NCBI RefSeq assembly: GCF_002029235.1
Contig: NZ_MZGV01000016.1
Location: forward strand, 1 to 64,000
Reading direction: 5' to 3'
From: Clostridium oryzae
GTDB lineage: Bacteria > Bacillota > Clostridia > Clostridiales > Clostridiaceae
DNA length: 64,000 bases
Numbering within the stretch: position 1 is the stretch's first letter; each line of letters opens with the position of its first letter. The notes beneath the pieces were generated by a model. The model saw only the letters and a program-made list of their open reading frames with translations, was not told the origin of the DNA and ran no database searches. Below, piece after piece: positions 25,156-34,033 of this stretch. The position numbers were made by a program, and so were the translations under genes.

Positions 25156-27339
25156 ATGAAAACATGCGTATTAGCAGAAAAACCTTCCGTAGGAAGGGAT
25201 ATAGCTAGAGTTTTAAAATGCAATAAAAAGGGCAATGGCTACATGGAAAATGAGAAGTATGTTGTTACTTGGGCTTTGGGACATCTTGTTACCTTAGCAG
25301 ATCCAGAAGCATACGGTGAACAATTTAAGAGCTGGAAACTTGAGGATTTGCCTATACTGCCTAAGGATATGAAGCTGGTAGTAATAAAACAGACAGGAAA
25401 GCAATTTAATGTTGTAAAAGAGCAGATGAATAGAAAAGATGTAACTGATATAGTTATAGCTACAGATGCCGGAAGAGAAGGTGAACTGGTAGCTAGATGG
25501 ATTATAGAAAAAATACATCTGAGAAAGCCAATTAAGAGACTATGGATATCCTCTGTTACAGATAAAGCTATTAGAGAAGGGTTTAATAAGCTTAGAAATG
25601 GTAAGGAATATGAGAATCTTTATGCATCAGCAGTGGCAAGGGCTGAGGCAGATTGGATTGTAGGCATAAATGCTACTCGTGCGTTAACATGCAAATATAA
25701 TGCACAGCTATCCTGCGGAAGGGTGCAGACTCCAACAGTAGCGATGATAGCTCAGCGAGAAAAAGAAATAAAGGAATTTGTGCCTAAGGATTATTATGGA
25801 GTTACTATAGTTGCAAATAGCCTTAAATTCACCTGGCACAATAGTAAGAACAATGATACAAGGATTTATGATAAAGATAGATGTGATCAGATTGCTTCAA
25901 AGATCAGAGGAAAAAAGCTTAAGGTGAAAGAGGTCGCAAAGGTTGATAAGAAAAAATATGCTCCTCAGCTTTATGATCTTACAGAACTTCAGCGAGATGC
26001 AAATAAGATATTCGGATTTTCGGCAAAAGAAACACTTTCACTAATGCAGAGACTGTATGAGAATCATAAAGTATTGACTTACCCAAGGACGGATTCAAGA
26101 TATATATCTCAAGATGTAGTAGAAACATTGAAGGATAGGATTAAAGCCTGTGGAGTTGGAAACTATTCTAAGATAGCAATGAAACTATTAAAAGAAAATA
26201 TTAAGGGCAGTAAGAGTTTTGTAGATGACAGCAAGGTTTCTGACCATCATGCCATAATTCCTACAGAGGAAAGCGTGAATCTATCAAACCTAAGTAGTGA
26301 GGAAAGAAAAATATATGATTTGGTTGTGAAGAGATTTCTTGCAGTTATGTATCCGCCATTTTTATATGAACAGACCACCATCATAGCAGAGATAGACGGC
26401 GAAGAATTTGTTGCAAAGGGAAAAAGAGTTATCTCAGAGGGATGGAAAGAAGTATATGGAAGCTATGAGGATGAAGAAGAAGAAAATGATATAGAAAATC
26501 AAAAGCTTCCATTAATAAATAAAGGTGACACATTAGCTGCAGACAAAGTTTTGGAAAATAAGGATAAGACAAAACCGCCTGCATATTTCAATGAAGCAAC
26601 GCTGTTATCTGCTATGGAGAACCCAGTTAAATATATGGCTAATGCCAGCAAAGATCTTATAAAAACAATAGGAGAAACAGGGGGTATAGGTACTGTTGCT
26701 ACCAGGGCAGATATAATAGAAAAGTTATTTAATACATTTTTAATTGAGAAGAAAGGTAAGGATATATTAACTACTTCAAAAGGAAGACAGCTGCTGGAGC
26801 TAGTACCGGAGGATCTTAAATCTCCTGTACTGACAGCAAAGTGGGAGCAGCAGTTATCGCAGATATCTAAGGGAAGTTTAAAGAATCAGCTGTTTATTAC
26901 TGACATGAGAAATTACTCCAAGCAAATAGTAGATAAAATAAAGAATAGCGATAGCAAGTTTAGACATGATAATATCACAGGAACTAAGTGTCCTAACTGT
27001 GGTAAATTTATGCTTGAAGTCAACAGTAAAAATGGGAAAATGCTTGTGTGCCAGGATAGGGAATGCGGGTATAGAAAAATGGTAGCTAGAGTTACAAATG
27101 CTAGATGTCCTCAATGTCATAAAAAACTTGAACTTCACGGAGAAGGTGAAGGTCAGATATTTGTCTGCAAATGCGGCTTTAGAGAAAAGCTTTCAACCTT
27201 TACTGCAAGAAAAAAGAATGAGGGTAAGAATGTTGGCAAGCGGGAAGTAGCTCAATATATGAAAAATCAGAAGAAGCAAAACAATGAACCTATGAATTCA
27301 GCGTTAGCAGATGCATTAGCTAAGTTGAAATTAAAATAA
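25156..27339 (+). CDS. topB: DNA topoisomerase III
   Basis: A 727-residue type IA topoisomerase. An N-terminal Toprim domain (LAEKPSVGRDIAR, and DAGREGE with the acidic metal-binding triad) is followed by the catalytic region with the active-site Tyr in LTYPRTDSRYIS (about residue 310) and the SDHHAIIPT segment. The C-terminus carries two zinc-finger-like units (CPNC..CQDREC and CPQC..CKCGF), then a Lys-rich tail. Size and order fit TopB rather than TopA. It decatenates replication intermediates. It is a chromosomal single gene here, not near conjugation functions. The start has AAAGGG at 12 nt, rather far. Confidence 0.93.
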   Translation: MKTCVLAEKPSVGRDIARVLKCNKKGNGYMENEKYVVTWALGHLVTLADPEAYGEQFKSWKLEDLPILPKDMKLVVIKQTGKQFNVVKEQMNRKDVTDIVIATDAGREGELVARWIIEKIHLRKPIKRLWISSVTDKAIREGFNKLRNGKEYENLYASAVARAEADWIVGINATRALTCKYNAQLSCGRVQTPTVAMIAQREKEIKEFVPKDYYGVTIVANSLKFTWHNSKNNDTRIYDKDRCDQIASKIRGKKLKVKEVAKVDKKKYAPQLYDLTELQRDANKIFGFSAKETLSLMQRLYENHKVLTYPRTDSRYISQDVVETLKDRIKACGVGNYSKIAMKLLKENIKGSKSFVDDSKVSDHHAIIPTEESVNLSNLSSEERKIYDLVVKRFLAVMYPPFLYEQTTIIAEIDGEEFVAKGKRVISEGWKEVYGSYEDEEEENDIENQKLPLINKGDTLAADKVLENKDKTKPPAYFNEATLLSAMENPVKYMANASKDLIKTIGETGGIGTVATRADIIEKLFNTFLIEKKGKDILTTSKGRQLLELVPEDLKSPVLTAKWEQQLSQISKGSLKNQLFITDMRNYSKQIVDKIKNSDSKFRHDNITGTKCPNCGKFMLEVNSKNGKMLVCQDRECGYRKMVARVTNARCPQCHKKLELHGEGEGQIFVCKCGFREKLSTFTARKKNEGKNVGKREVAQYMKNQKKQNNEPMNSALADALAKLKLK

Positions 27340-27381
27340 GGTTTTGTATCGGCATTGTTACTTATAATGCCGGTACCATAC

Positions 27382-27427
27382 ATCAAAAACTGGAGTGTTA
27401 TTAAAATATCACTCCAGTTTTTGATGC
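27382..27427 (+). terminator. Strong terminator after topB
   Basis: A 16-bp perfect stem (27382-27397 with 27410-27425; ATCAAAAACTGGAGTG and its complement). A smaller GGCATT/AATGCC hairpin precedes it at 27351-27371. Confidence 0.9.
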
Positions 27428-27598
27428 TAATTTGAAGAATAACTAAGTTTAAAATACTAGTATTTAATTATGATTTTTAAAGTATATTAATAAAGTTACA
27501 ATATATATACTCTATACATTTTACATATATATTTTATTTATTCATATAGTAGAATAATATATAAATGAATAGATATTTTTGTGTTTGGAGGGACGAAA

Positions 27599-28558
27599 AT
27601 GAGAATTAGCAAAAGAAAGGTTGTAATTGTAGGGTGTGGACTTGTAGGTTCATCGACAGCTTTTAGTCTTGTTACTCAAGGCATCTGTGATGAAGTTTTG
27701 ATGATAGACATTAACAAGGAGAAGGCTTTGGGCGAAGTACTCGATTTAAGGGACAGCATACAATATTTAGCGCAGAATGTTAAAGTGAAGGTTGGAACCT
27801 ATGATGACTGCGGAGATGCTGATATTATAGTGATAACTGCAGGAGCACCTCCTAAAAAAGGAGAAAACAGACTGGATACGCTGGAAGCCAGTGTGAGGAT
27901 ATGTAAGTCCATAGTTGACCCTATTATGGAAAGAGGTTTTGATGGTATATTTATTGTTATATCTAATCCAGTTGATATCATTGCTCATTATGTATACAAA
28001 ATATCTGGTCTTCCTAAAAATCAAGTTATTGGAACAGGAACAGCTCTTGATTCAGCTAGACTTAAGAATTTTATAGCAGAGATGGTACATGTAGATCCTA
28101 GAAGTGTGCATGCGTATTCCATGGGGGAACACGGTGACTCTCAGATGGTACCATGGTCGACAGTAACTATTGAAGGAAAACAATTCTATGATGTTATTCA
28201 GGACAATAAGAACCTGGTAGGTGATGTTGATTTAGATGAACTTGTTAGCAAGACAGTAAAAGGTGGTTGGGAGATATATAACCGTAAAGGAACCACCTGT
28301 TATGGAATAGCTTCTACTTGTGCTGGAATAATTAAGACTATTTTTCAGGATGAAAATAAAATAATACCAGTTTCTACGTTGCTTGAGGGCGAATACGGAG
28401 AAAAAGGTGTTTTTGCAGGAGTACCTGCAATCCTTAATAGAAATGGTGCAGCAGACGTATTGGAGATACATATGACTGGAAATGAATTAACGCGGTTCAA
28501 GGAATCTGCTGCACTAATAAGAAAGTATATAGAAAAGGTAGCGGAACTCAATATCTGA
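27599..28558 (+). CDS. L-lactate/malate dehydrogenase family protein
   Basis: About 319 residues. Rossmann motif VGCGLVGSSTAF (about 11-22), NADH-binding Asp in MIDINKEKA, NPVDII, the catalytic Arg/Asp region GTGTALDSARLK, and the proton-acceptor His in AYSMGEHGDSQ, all matching L-LDH. The substrate-specificity loop reads AGAPPKKGENR; lactate dehydrogenases usually have Gln, and malate dehydrogenases Arg, where the second Pro falls. The 2-keto acid used may therefore differ from pyruvate. The start at 27599 is fixed by GGAGGGACG. It is a single gene with its own promoter region. I leave the symbol blank because of the altered loop. Confidence 0.82.
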   Translation: MRISKRKVVIVGCGLVGSSTAFSLVTQGICDEVLMIDINKEKALGEVLDLRDSIQYLAQNVKVKVGTYDDCGDADIIVITAGAPPKKGENRLDTLEASVRICKSIVDPIMERGFDGIFIVISNPVDIIAHYVYKISGLPKNQVIGTGTALDSARLKNFIAEMVHVDPRSVHAYSMGEHGDSQMVPWSTVTIEGKQFYDVIQDNKNLVGDVDLDELVSKTVKGGWEIYNRKGTTCYGIASTCAGIIKTIFQDENKIIPVSTLLEGEYGEKGVFAGVPAILNRNGAADVLEIHMTGNELTRFKESAALIRKYIEKVAELNI

Positions 28559-28700
28559 ACCAAATACGGGCTTAAATTATTATCATTAAATTTTTATTAT
28601 CCTTATCGCAAACTTAATACAATTATTTTCGAGAATATTAATGCTGATAGTATAAAATGTTATAATAATGTTATTAATTAGGTTTAGGGGGATATAGTAC

Positions 28701-29024
28701 ATGTCTGAAAATAATGAGGTTGATCAATTTGGGCAAGAAAAAAAATTATCTGAACAAGAGCTTGAACAGTTAGCTTTACAAAGATTGAAAATTAAAAGGG
28801 GTTTTACTACTCACCTTGGAGTATATTTGGTTGTAAATGCGTGCTTTTTTGGTATGAATGTTTTGACATCTCTGCGCTATCCATGGTTTTTGTGGCCAGC
28901 ATTAGGATGGGGTATCGGACTTGGCTGTCATTATGTAAATACTGTTTCAAAACTTAGGATGACAGGGAACAAGAACGCCCTGAAGAGAGAAATAGATTAC
29001 TTAAGAAATAAACTAAATGAGTGA
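28701..29024 (+). CDS. 2TM domain protein, paralog 1
   Basis: A 107-residue protein with an acidic cytoplasmic N-terminus (about 30 residues, LSEQELEQLALQRLKIKRGFTTHLGVY) and two membrane helices (YLVVNACFFGMNVL; LWPALGWGIGLGCHYV). A short basic C-terminal helix follows. This matches the 2TM domain family, in which the block sometimes sits in front of histidine kinases. RBS is AGGGGGATATAGTAC. It is followed by a short copy of the hairpin element and then by a clear paralog. Function unknown. Confidence 0.8.
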   Translation: MSENNEVDQFGQEKKLSEQELEQLALQRLKIKRGFTTHLGVYLVVNACFFGMNVLTSLRYPWFLWPALGWGIGLGCHYVNTVSKLRMTGNKNALKREIDYLRNKLNE

Positions 29025-29044
29025 TTTAAATAGAAATAATTATC

Positions 29045-29140
29045 AAAGATTAAGGGATAGGCATAAAAATAGTGGCAATAGGTGACAAGGAGTAATTTCT
29101 TAATGAGTGGGATTAGTCGCCAAATGCCACTATCTTTTTT
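29045..29140 (+). ncRNA. Short hairpin element, copy 4 of the family
   Basis: It keeps the lead-in (AGATTAAGGGATAGGCATAAAAA) and the 3' core (CTTAATGAGTGGGATTAG) of the long copies but lacks the large apical arm. The basal stem is ATAGTGGCA (29069-29077) with TGCCACTAT (29125-29133). GGTGAC pairs with GTCGCC, and six T follow. The basal sequence is unrelated to that of the long copies, yet pairing is maintained. It doubles as a terminator for the first 2TM gene. Confidence 0.5.
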
Positions 29141-29289
29141 CTCATTTGGATTAAAATAAATATTATGGTTAATAATAATAGATAGTAATATTTAGCAGGA
29201 TTATGCATTACAATTAATAGCAGGATATACAAGTGGAGGAATAATAATGATATAATTATTTTGTAAAAATAATATTGGAGGGTTTGGGG

Positions 29290-29634
29290 ATGTTTGGAGA
29301 AAAACGAGTAGATAAATATGGATACAACTATAATTTGTCAGAAGAGGAATTGGCTAATTTAGCAGTAAGGAGACTCAAAATAAAAAGAGGATTTCAAACT
29401 CATTTTGGCATATATTGTGTGGTTAATTTATGTCTAGTAGGAATGAACATAGTAACTGCGTTTCCTTTTATATGGAGTGATTTTTGGGCTATATGGCCTA
29501 TACTTGGCTGGGGAATAGGATTAGGCTGCCATTATGTAAGCACAATTATGAAACTTAGAATTACTGAAAATAGTAGTGCAATTCAGAAGGAAATGGATTA
29601 TTTGCGAGATAAACTAAACAATTCCAATAAATAG
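29290..29634 (+). CDS. 2TM domain protein, paralog 2
   Basis: About 114 residues, clearly homologous to the gene at 28701 (LSEEELANLAVRRLKIKRGFQTHFGIY; GIGLGCHYVSTIMKLRIT). There are two membrane helices with an extra aromatic loop (FPFIWSDFWAIWP) between them, and the same short C-terminal helix. ATG 29290 follows TTGGAGGG at 8 nt; an upstream TTG in frame overlaps this site. It is separated from its paralog by the short hairpin element, so each probably has its own transcript. Function unknown. Confidence 0.8.
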   Translation: MFGEKRVDKYGYNYNLSEEELANLAVRRLKIKRGFQTHFGIYCVVNLCLVGMNIVTAFPFIWSDFWAIWPILGWGIGLGCHYVSTIMKLRITENSSAIQKEMDYLRDKLNNSNK

Positions 29635-29739
29635 GCTGATATAGAGAAAAAATTAAAATATATGCTGGTTATTGTATTGAAAATTTGCAAATATGATGTA
29701 TAATCTTCTAAGAATATATTTGAAATGAGGAATGCCAAA

Positions 29740-30573
29740 TTGGAAGATAACGTTGCAGAAAAAGTTAAGGGAGAAAAGCTAAAACTATATGGTTTCAATA
29801 ATTTGACTAAATCTCTGAGTTTTAATATCTATGACATTTGTTATACAAAAACAGATGAGGATAGAAAGAAATATATTGAGTATATAGATGAACAATACAA
29901 CTCTGAAAGACTGACCAATATACTCACTTCTGTAACTAAAATCATAGGAGCACATGTTTTGAATATTGCTAAGCAGGATTATGAGCCTCAAGGGGCTAGT
30001 GTGACTTTACTCATATCAGAAGATGCGGTACCTTTATATATGCTGGATCCTTCCTGCAATGCTGGAATTTTGACTCCTTTAGGAAATACTGTTGTTGCAC
30101 ATTTGGATAAAAGTCACGTTACAGTGCATACTTATCCAGAGAGTCATCCGCAGAATGACATAAGCACCTTCAGAGTGGATATTGATGTATCTACCTGCGG
30201 GAGAATATCACCTCTTAAAGCATTGAACTATCTTATAGATAGCTTTGACTCGGATATAATAACAATAGATTATAGAGTAAGAGGATTTACAAGGGATGTT
30301 AATGGACAGAAACACTTCATTGATCATGAAATAAATTCGATACAGAACTTTATCAATAAGGATACAAGAGATAGATATAATATGATAGACATGAATATAT
30401 ATCAATCTAATATTTTTCATACAAAAATGAAACTGCAGGACATAGATCTTTCAAATTATCTATTTGAAATACAAGAAAAAGATTTATCTGATAGTGAGAA
30501 GCAACAAATAGTTCACAAATTAGATAAGGAAATGACGGAGATATTCTATGGCATTAATGTTCCTAATGTATAA
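29740..30573 (+). CDS. speD: S-adenosylmethionine decarboxylase proenzyme
   Basis: About 277 residues, close to the 264 of Escherichia coli SpeD (class 1B). The autocatalytic cleavage and pyruvoyl-forming site is [16 protein letters not shown], with Ser at about residue 125 from TTG 29740. Other conserved parts are VTLLISED and the Cys in [11 protein letters not shown]. The enzyme produces decarboxylated AdoMet for spermidine synthesis. TTG 29740 has TGAGGA 8 nt upstream; ATG 29725 lies inside that site and is the alternative. No speE neighbour is present; signal peptidase follows 190 bp later. Confidence 0.9.
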   Translation: MEDNVAEKVKGEKLKLYGFNNLTKSLSFNIYDICYTKTDEDRKKYIEYIDEQYNSERLTNILTSVTKIIGAHVLNIAKQDYEPQGASVTLLISEDAVPLYMLDPSCNAGILTPLGNTVVAHLDKSHVTVHTYPESHPQNDISTFRVDIDVSTCGRISPLKALNYLIDSFDSDIITIDYRVRGFTRDVNGQKHFIDHEINSIQNFINKDTRDRYNMIDMNIYQSNIFHTKMKLQDIDLSNYLFEIQEKDLSDSEKQQIVHKLDKEMTEIFYGINVPNV

Positions 30574-30764
30574 GTTTATTAATTAGCTGTATACTAAAGT
30601 GTATCTTTTCTCAATATAAATTACTTATGAAAAGTTATTTGACAGGATAGGAGCCGACAGAAAACAGATTTTTGATTAAATTTATCTTAGAAGATTAAAT
30701 TTTTAAATAGCTAGTTTCTTAAAATACAACTTATAGTTTGTAATATAAATAGCTTTAAAAGTAG

Positions 30765-31355
30765 GTGGAAGATGATTTGGAACATCAAGGTGACAAGAAA
30801 AGCATAATAAATGATAATGACAAGCGAAGTTTTCTCAAAATAATAAGAGAATATTCTATTCTTGTATTAATATGCATTATTTCAGCTGTGTTGCTTAAAA
30901 CTTTTGTTATTGAAAGAGCTGATGTTATAGGAAGTTCAATGAGACCAACACTTCACAACAGAGATGTAGTACTTGTGGAAAAGCTTAGCTGCATATTAGA
31001 TAAGTACAAAACAGGAGAAATTGTTATTTTTAATTCACATGATGAAAATAACGAAATTTATATAAAAAGAGTTATTGCTGGCAGCGGCGAAACGGTAGAA
31101 ATTAAGAATAATAAAGTATATGTAAATGATAAGAAACTTAATGAAGGATACCTTTCGAAAGATACTGTCACAGGTGAAGGTGATTTCCTTGCAAACAATC
31201 AGAAATATACAGTTCCCAAGGGATATGTATTTGTTATGGGAGACAACAGGGGAAACAGCTTGGACAGTAGAATTATTGGACCCGTAAAGATTAAGGACAT
31301 AGAAGGTCATGTAATATTAAGAGTATTTCCGCTTAAAAGTTTGAGAACGTTCTAA
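30765..31355 (+). CDS. lepB: Type I signal peptidase
   Basis: About 196 residues. One N-terminal membrane helix (YSILVLICIISAVLLKTFV, about 30-48) is followed by the catalytic domain. It has the Ser nucleophile in GSSMRPTL (Ser58), the general-base Lys in IKRVIAG (Lys101) and the GDNRGNSLDSR box. This Ser/Lys enzyme removes signal peptides of secreted proteins, several of which are encoded in this window. The start is ambiguous: GTG 30765 opens the frame, TTG 30777 is better spaced from TAGGTGG. A long terminator follows. Confidence 0.92.
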   Translation: MEDDLEHQGDKKSIINDNDKRSFLKIIREYSILVLICIISAVLLKTFVIERADVIGSSMRPTLHNRDVVLVEKLSCILDKYKTGEIVIFNSHDENNEIYIKRVIAGSGETVEIKNNKVYVNDKKLNEGYLSKDTVTGEGDFLANNQKYTVPKGYVFVMGDNRGNSLDSRIIGPVKIKDIEGHVILRVFPLKSLRTF

Positions 31356-31379
31356 AATCTAATATTTATATTAAATTGG

Positions 31380-31436
31380 GCTTTGGAAACCTTAAATGAA
31401 CAATTGTTTAATTTAAGGTTCCGAAGCCTAATTTTT
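31380..31436 (+). terminator. Terminator after lepB
   Basis: GGCTTTGGAA.CCTTAAAT pairs with ATTTAAGG.TTCCGAAGCC, then ATTTTTG. Confidence 0.88.
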
Positions 31437-31444
31437 GTAAATAT

Positions 31445-31509
31445 TTGACGATTACGAATATTTACATTATAATTGATATATCAATTATATAAATATCAAT
31501 AGTTGATAT
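31445..31509 (+). promoter_or_regulatory. MarR-type promoter/operator region
   Basis: TTGACG (31445-31450), 17 bp, TATAAT (31468-31473). A perfect 22-bp palindrome (31468-31489, core ATAATTGATATATCAATTAT) starts on the -10 box. A second inverted repeat, ATATCAA..TTGATAT, lies at 31493-31509. Binding there by the MarR protein encoded next would block initiation, so autorepression is expected. Confidence 0.75.
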
Positions 31510-31562
31510 GAAAAACTAATAAACTAATATATTAATTTACATAAGCAGAAAGGATGATATTT

Positions 31563-32012
31563 GTGATAGAGTCATTTGATGAATCTATTGGACTGCAAAC
31601 CAGTCACATGAACCGGCGAATGCTTAGGTTCCTTAACCATAGTCTTGAGTGGTATGATATTACATTAGAGCAGTGGGTTGTATTGTCTAAGTTAGCTGAA
31701 GAAGAGGAGATAACACAAAAGATGCTGTCTGTTAAGACCGAAAAAGATCCGGCTTCTATTCTTAGAATACTAGACATATTAGAAAAGAAGGAACTGATAG
31801 AGCGCAGACAGAATGCTGGTGATAGAAGAGCATCTTCGCTGTACATTACGGCTAGAGGGAGAGCTCTAAAGGATGAAGTAATTCCGTATATCGAAAATCG
31901 CTTTAAAGAAATTGTTGAGGGCATCTCTGAACAAGAGATTACAACTTATCTGAAGGTTCTTCATCGAATAGATTTAAACTTAGTAGATTTATTAAATAAA
32001 CAAAAAGGCTAG
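31563..32012 (+). CDS. MarR family transcriptional regulator
   Basis: About 149 residues with a winged helix: EEITQKMLSVKTEKDPASILRILDILEKKELIERR for the HTH, and RRASSLYITARGRAL for the wing with its DRR-like basic tip. GTG 31563 is favoured by AAAGG nine nt upstream; ATG 31554 lies in that spacer. It precedes an MFS exporter by 84 bp, with a single promoter containing two palindromes in front. It is therefore a local repressor of drug efflux, relieved by a ligand that the sequence does not reveal. Confidence 0.88.
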   Translation: MIESFDESIGLQTSHMNRRMLRFLNHSLEWYDITLEQWVVLSKLAEEEEITQKMLSVKTEKDPASILRILDILEKKELIERRQNAGDRRASSLYITARGRALKDEVIPYIENRFKEIVEGISEQEITTYLKVLHRIDLNLVDLLNKQKG

Positions 32013-32096
32013 AATCTCCCGTGAAATATCAACAAAGGGACAGTTACTGGAAATAAGTATTATATATTTACTATTTTAATTGGAGGGATATTACAT

Positions 32097-33554
32097 ATGG
32101 TAGAATTTGAAGACAACTTGGTGTTAAGAGACAGAAAAAATAATAATTACAATGTGGGAGCCATCACGGCGGTTCTTACGATTTCTGGTTTTTTTTGTAT
32201 GCTTAATGAGACAGTACTTAATATGGCTTTAAAAAGTATTATGTCTCAATTTGGTATTACTGCTATTACTGCTCAATGGCTGAGCACAGGATATATGCTT
32301 ATTATGGGAATATCAATTCCTATTTCGGCTTTCTTGATTCAATCCTATAAGACGAGACAATTATATATAGCATCAATGATAATATTTATTTTAGGAACAA
32401 TAATTTCAGGTTTAGCACCAGCATTTCCTATTCTTTTGGCAGGACGTTTGATTCAAGCGGTCGGAACGGGAATATTAATTCCTAATATAGTAAACACACT
32501 CATTATCATTAATCCGGAAGAAAAAAGAGGAAGAGCTCTCGGAATTTTTAATCTTGTTATGTTTTTTGCTCCAGCTATAGGTCCTGTTCTTTCGGGCTTG
32601 ATCATACAGAATCTGAGTTGGAGATGGCTGTTTTTTAGCATCTTACCATTTACTATAATAGCCTTAATATTAGGAAGTATGTTTGTTGCAAATGTAACAG
32701 ATATTTCTAAGCCTAAAGTTGATGTGGTATCAATTATCCTGTCAACAGTGGGTTTTGGATGTATAATTTATGGTGCTAGTAATATCGGAAATTCTGCAGT
32801 TTATTTGATGGTAATACCGTTTATAATCAGTGGTATTTCATTAGCTGGATTTGTTGTTCGTCAATTAAGGCTTAAGGAGCCTCTATTAGATATGAATGCT
32901 TTTAGATATCCTATGTTTTCAATTGGTACTGTACTTATAATAATTATGCATATGGTGAATTTTGCAATCATGCTAATGCTCCCAATGTTTATGGAGGGCG
33001 CCATGGGATTAAGTGCATTTACAGCTGGACTTATTATGCTGCCTGGTGGAATTATAAATGGAATTATAGCTCCGCTTGCTGGTAGTCTCTATGATAAGCA
33101 TGGTCCAAAAGTATTGATATTTCCAGGCTTTTTAATATCAACTGCCGTTTTTATAATTTTTTCTAGGGCTATTTCCGTTAAAATTTCAATAGCTTTAATT
33201 ATAATTTTACATTGTATTTCTTTGATAGCTGTTGGAATGATAAATACACCTACACAGACTAACAGTCTTAACCAATTGACTCCGAAGTTATACCCGCATG
33301 GTACTGCAATTACAAACACGCTTCAGCAAATCGGCGGAGCGTTTGGTACATCATTATTCGTAGCAATTATGTCAGCAGGTCAGAAGAATTATTTGAATAA
33401 CATAGCCAATGGTCATGGAGCTGCAAATCAAGCCAATGCATTGGCATATGGAGTAAGATTATCACTTACTGTTGCAGTAGGAATTCTTATTGTAGCCGTT
33501 GTGCTGTCATTTTTCTTAAAGAGAAATACAGAGAGTGTGAGAACTGAGAATTAA
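32097..33554 (+). CDS. MFS drug exporter (DHA2/EmrB-QacA type)
   Basis: A 485-residue integral membrane protein with about 14 hydrophobic segments. The motif A-like and antiporter motif C regions are visible: LAGRLIQAVGTGILIPNI in helix 4 with its Arg, and LVMFFAPAIGPVLSGLIIQ in helix 5. It is a proton-driven efflux pump for hydrophobic drugs. Start is set by GGAGGG at 8 nt. It is co-transcribed with the MarR regulator. No strong terminator is seen before the hisS T-box leader. Confidence 0.9.
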   Translation: MVEFEDNLVLRDRKNNNYNVGAITAVLTISGFFCMLNETVLNMALKSIMSQFGITAITAQWLSTGYMLIMGISIPISAFLIQSYKTRQLYIASMIIFILGTIISGLAPAFPILLAGRLIQAVGTGILIPNIVNTLIIINPEEKRGRALGIFNLVMFFAPAIGPVLSGLIIQNLSWRWLFFSILPFTIIALILGSMFVANVTDISKPKVDVVSIILSTVGFGCIIYGASNIGNSAVYLMVIPFIISGISLAGFVVRQLRLKEPLLDMNAFRYPMFSIGTVLIIIMHMVNFAIMLMLPMFMEGAMGLSAFTAGLIMLPGGIINGIIAPLAGSLYDKHGPKVLIFPGFLISTAVFIIFSRAISVKISIALIIILHCISLIAVGMINTPTQTNSLNQLTPKLYPHGTAITNTLQQIGGAFGTSLFVAIMSAGQKNYLNNIANGHGAANQANALAYGVRLSLTVAVGILIVAVVLSFFLKRNTESVRTEN

Positions 33555-33635
33555 GATTTAATAACTATTTTTATGCTTGACAAAAAAAATATTATAGAAT
33601 AAAATATAGAAAATAATAAGATAACTTAATGCGAA

Positions 33636-33936
33636 GATAAGAAATAGTAAATGTGTGAAGTTTTTTTAGAGAGTCTCTGTTTGGTGGAAAGAGGTAAAAC
33701 AGTACATTGAACACATCTTTGAGCAAGACATCGAAATCAATATATAGCAAGTGGATAGGTTTGTTAACAAATGCTATGAGAGTAGAATGTTCCCGGTTAT
33801 TTGCACCCGTTATAGTGCTAGAGTATTATATTGTACTTGAAGAGGTTAGTATTGTGAGGTACTGACGAATTGAGGTGGGAACACGTGAGTTATAACTCTC
33901 GTCCTTTGGATTACCAGAGGATGAGAGTTTTTTATT
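33636..33936 (+). promoter_or_regulatory. T-box leader of hisS
   Basis: A leader of about 300 nt. The T-box motif reads GAGGTGGGAACACG (33872-33885). It is followed by the terminator AACTCTCGTCCT with AGGATGAGAGTT and a T-run (33894-33936). The upstream arm contains CAC at 33712-33714 (GAACACATC), a His codon that fits as specifier given the downstream gene. Uncharged tRNA-His would stabilise the antiterminator and allow hisS transcription. Specifier position is by eye. Confidence 0.8.
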
Positions 33937-34033
33937 TTAAAAATAATGTGTTTTGAGGGCTTAATAACTTTTAAGAAGTCTAAATCACATTTTCTGAAAA
34001 ACGGAAATTTATATATTATTAGGAGGAGATAAA

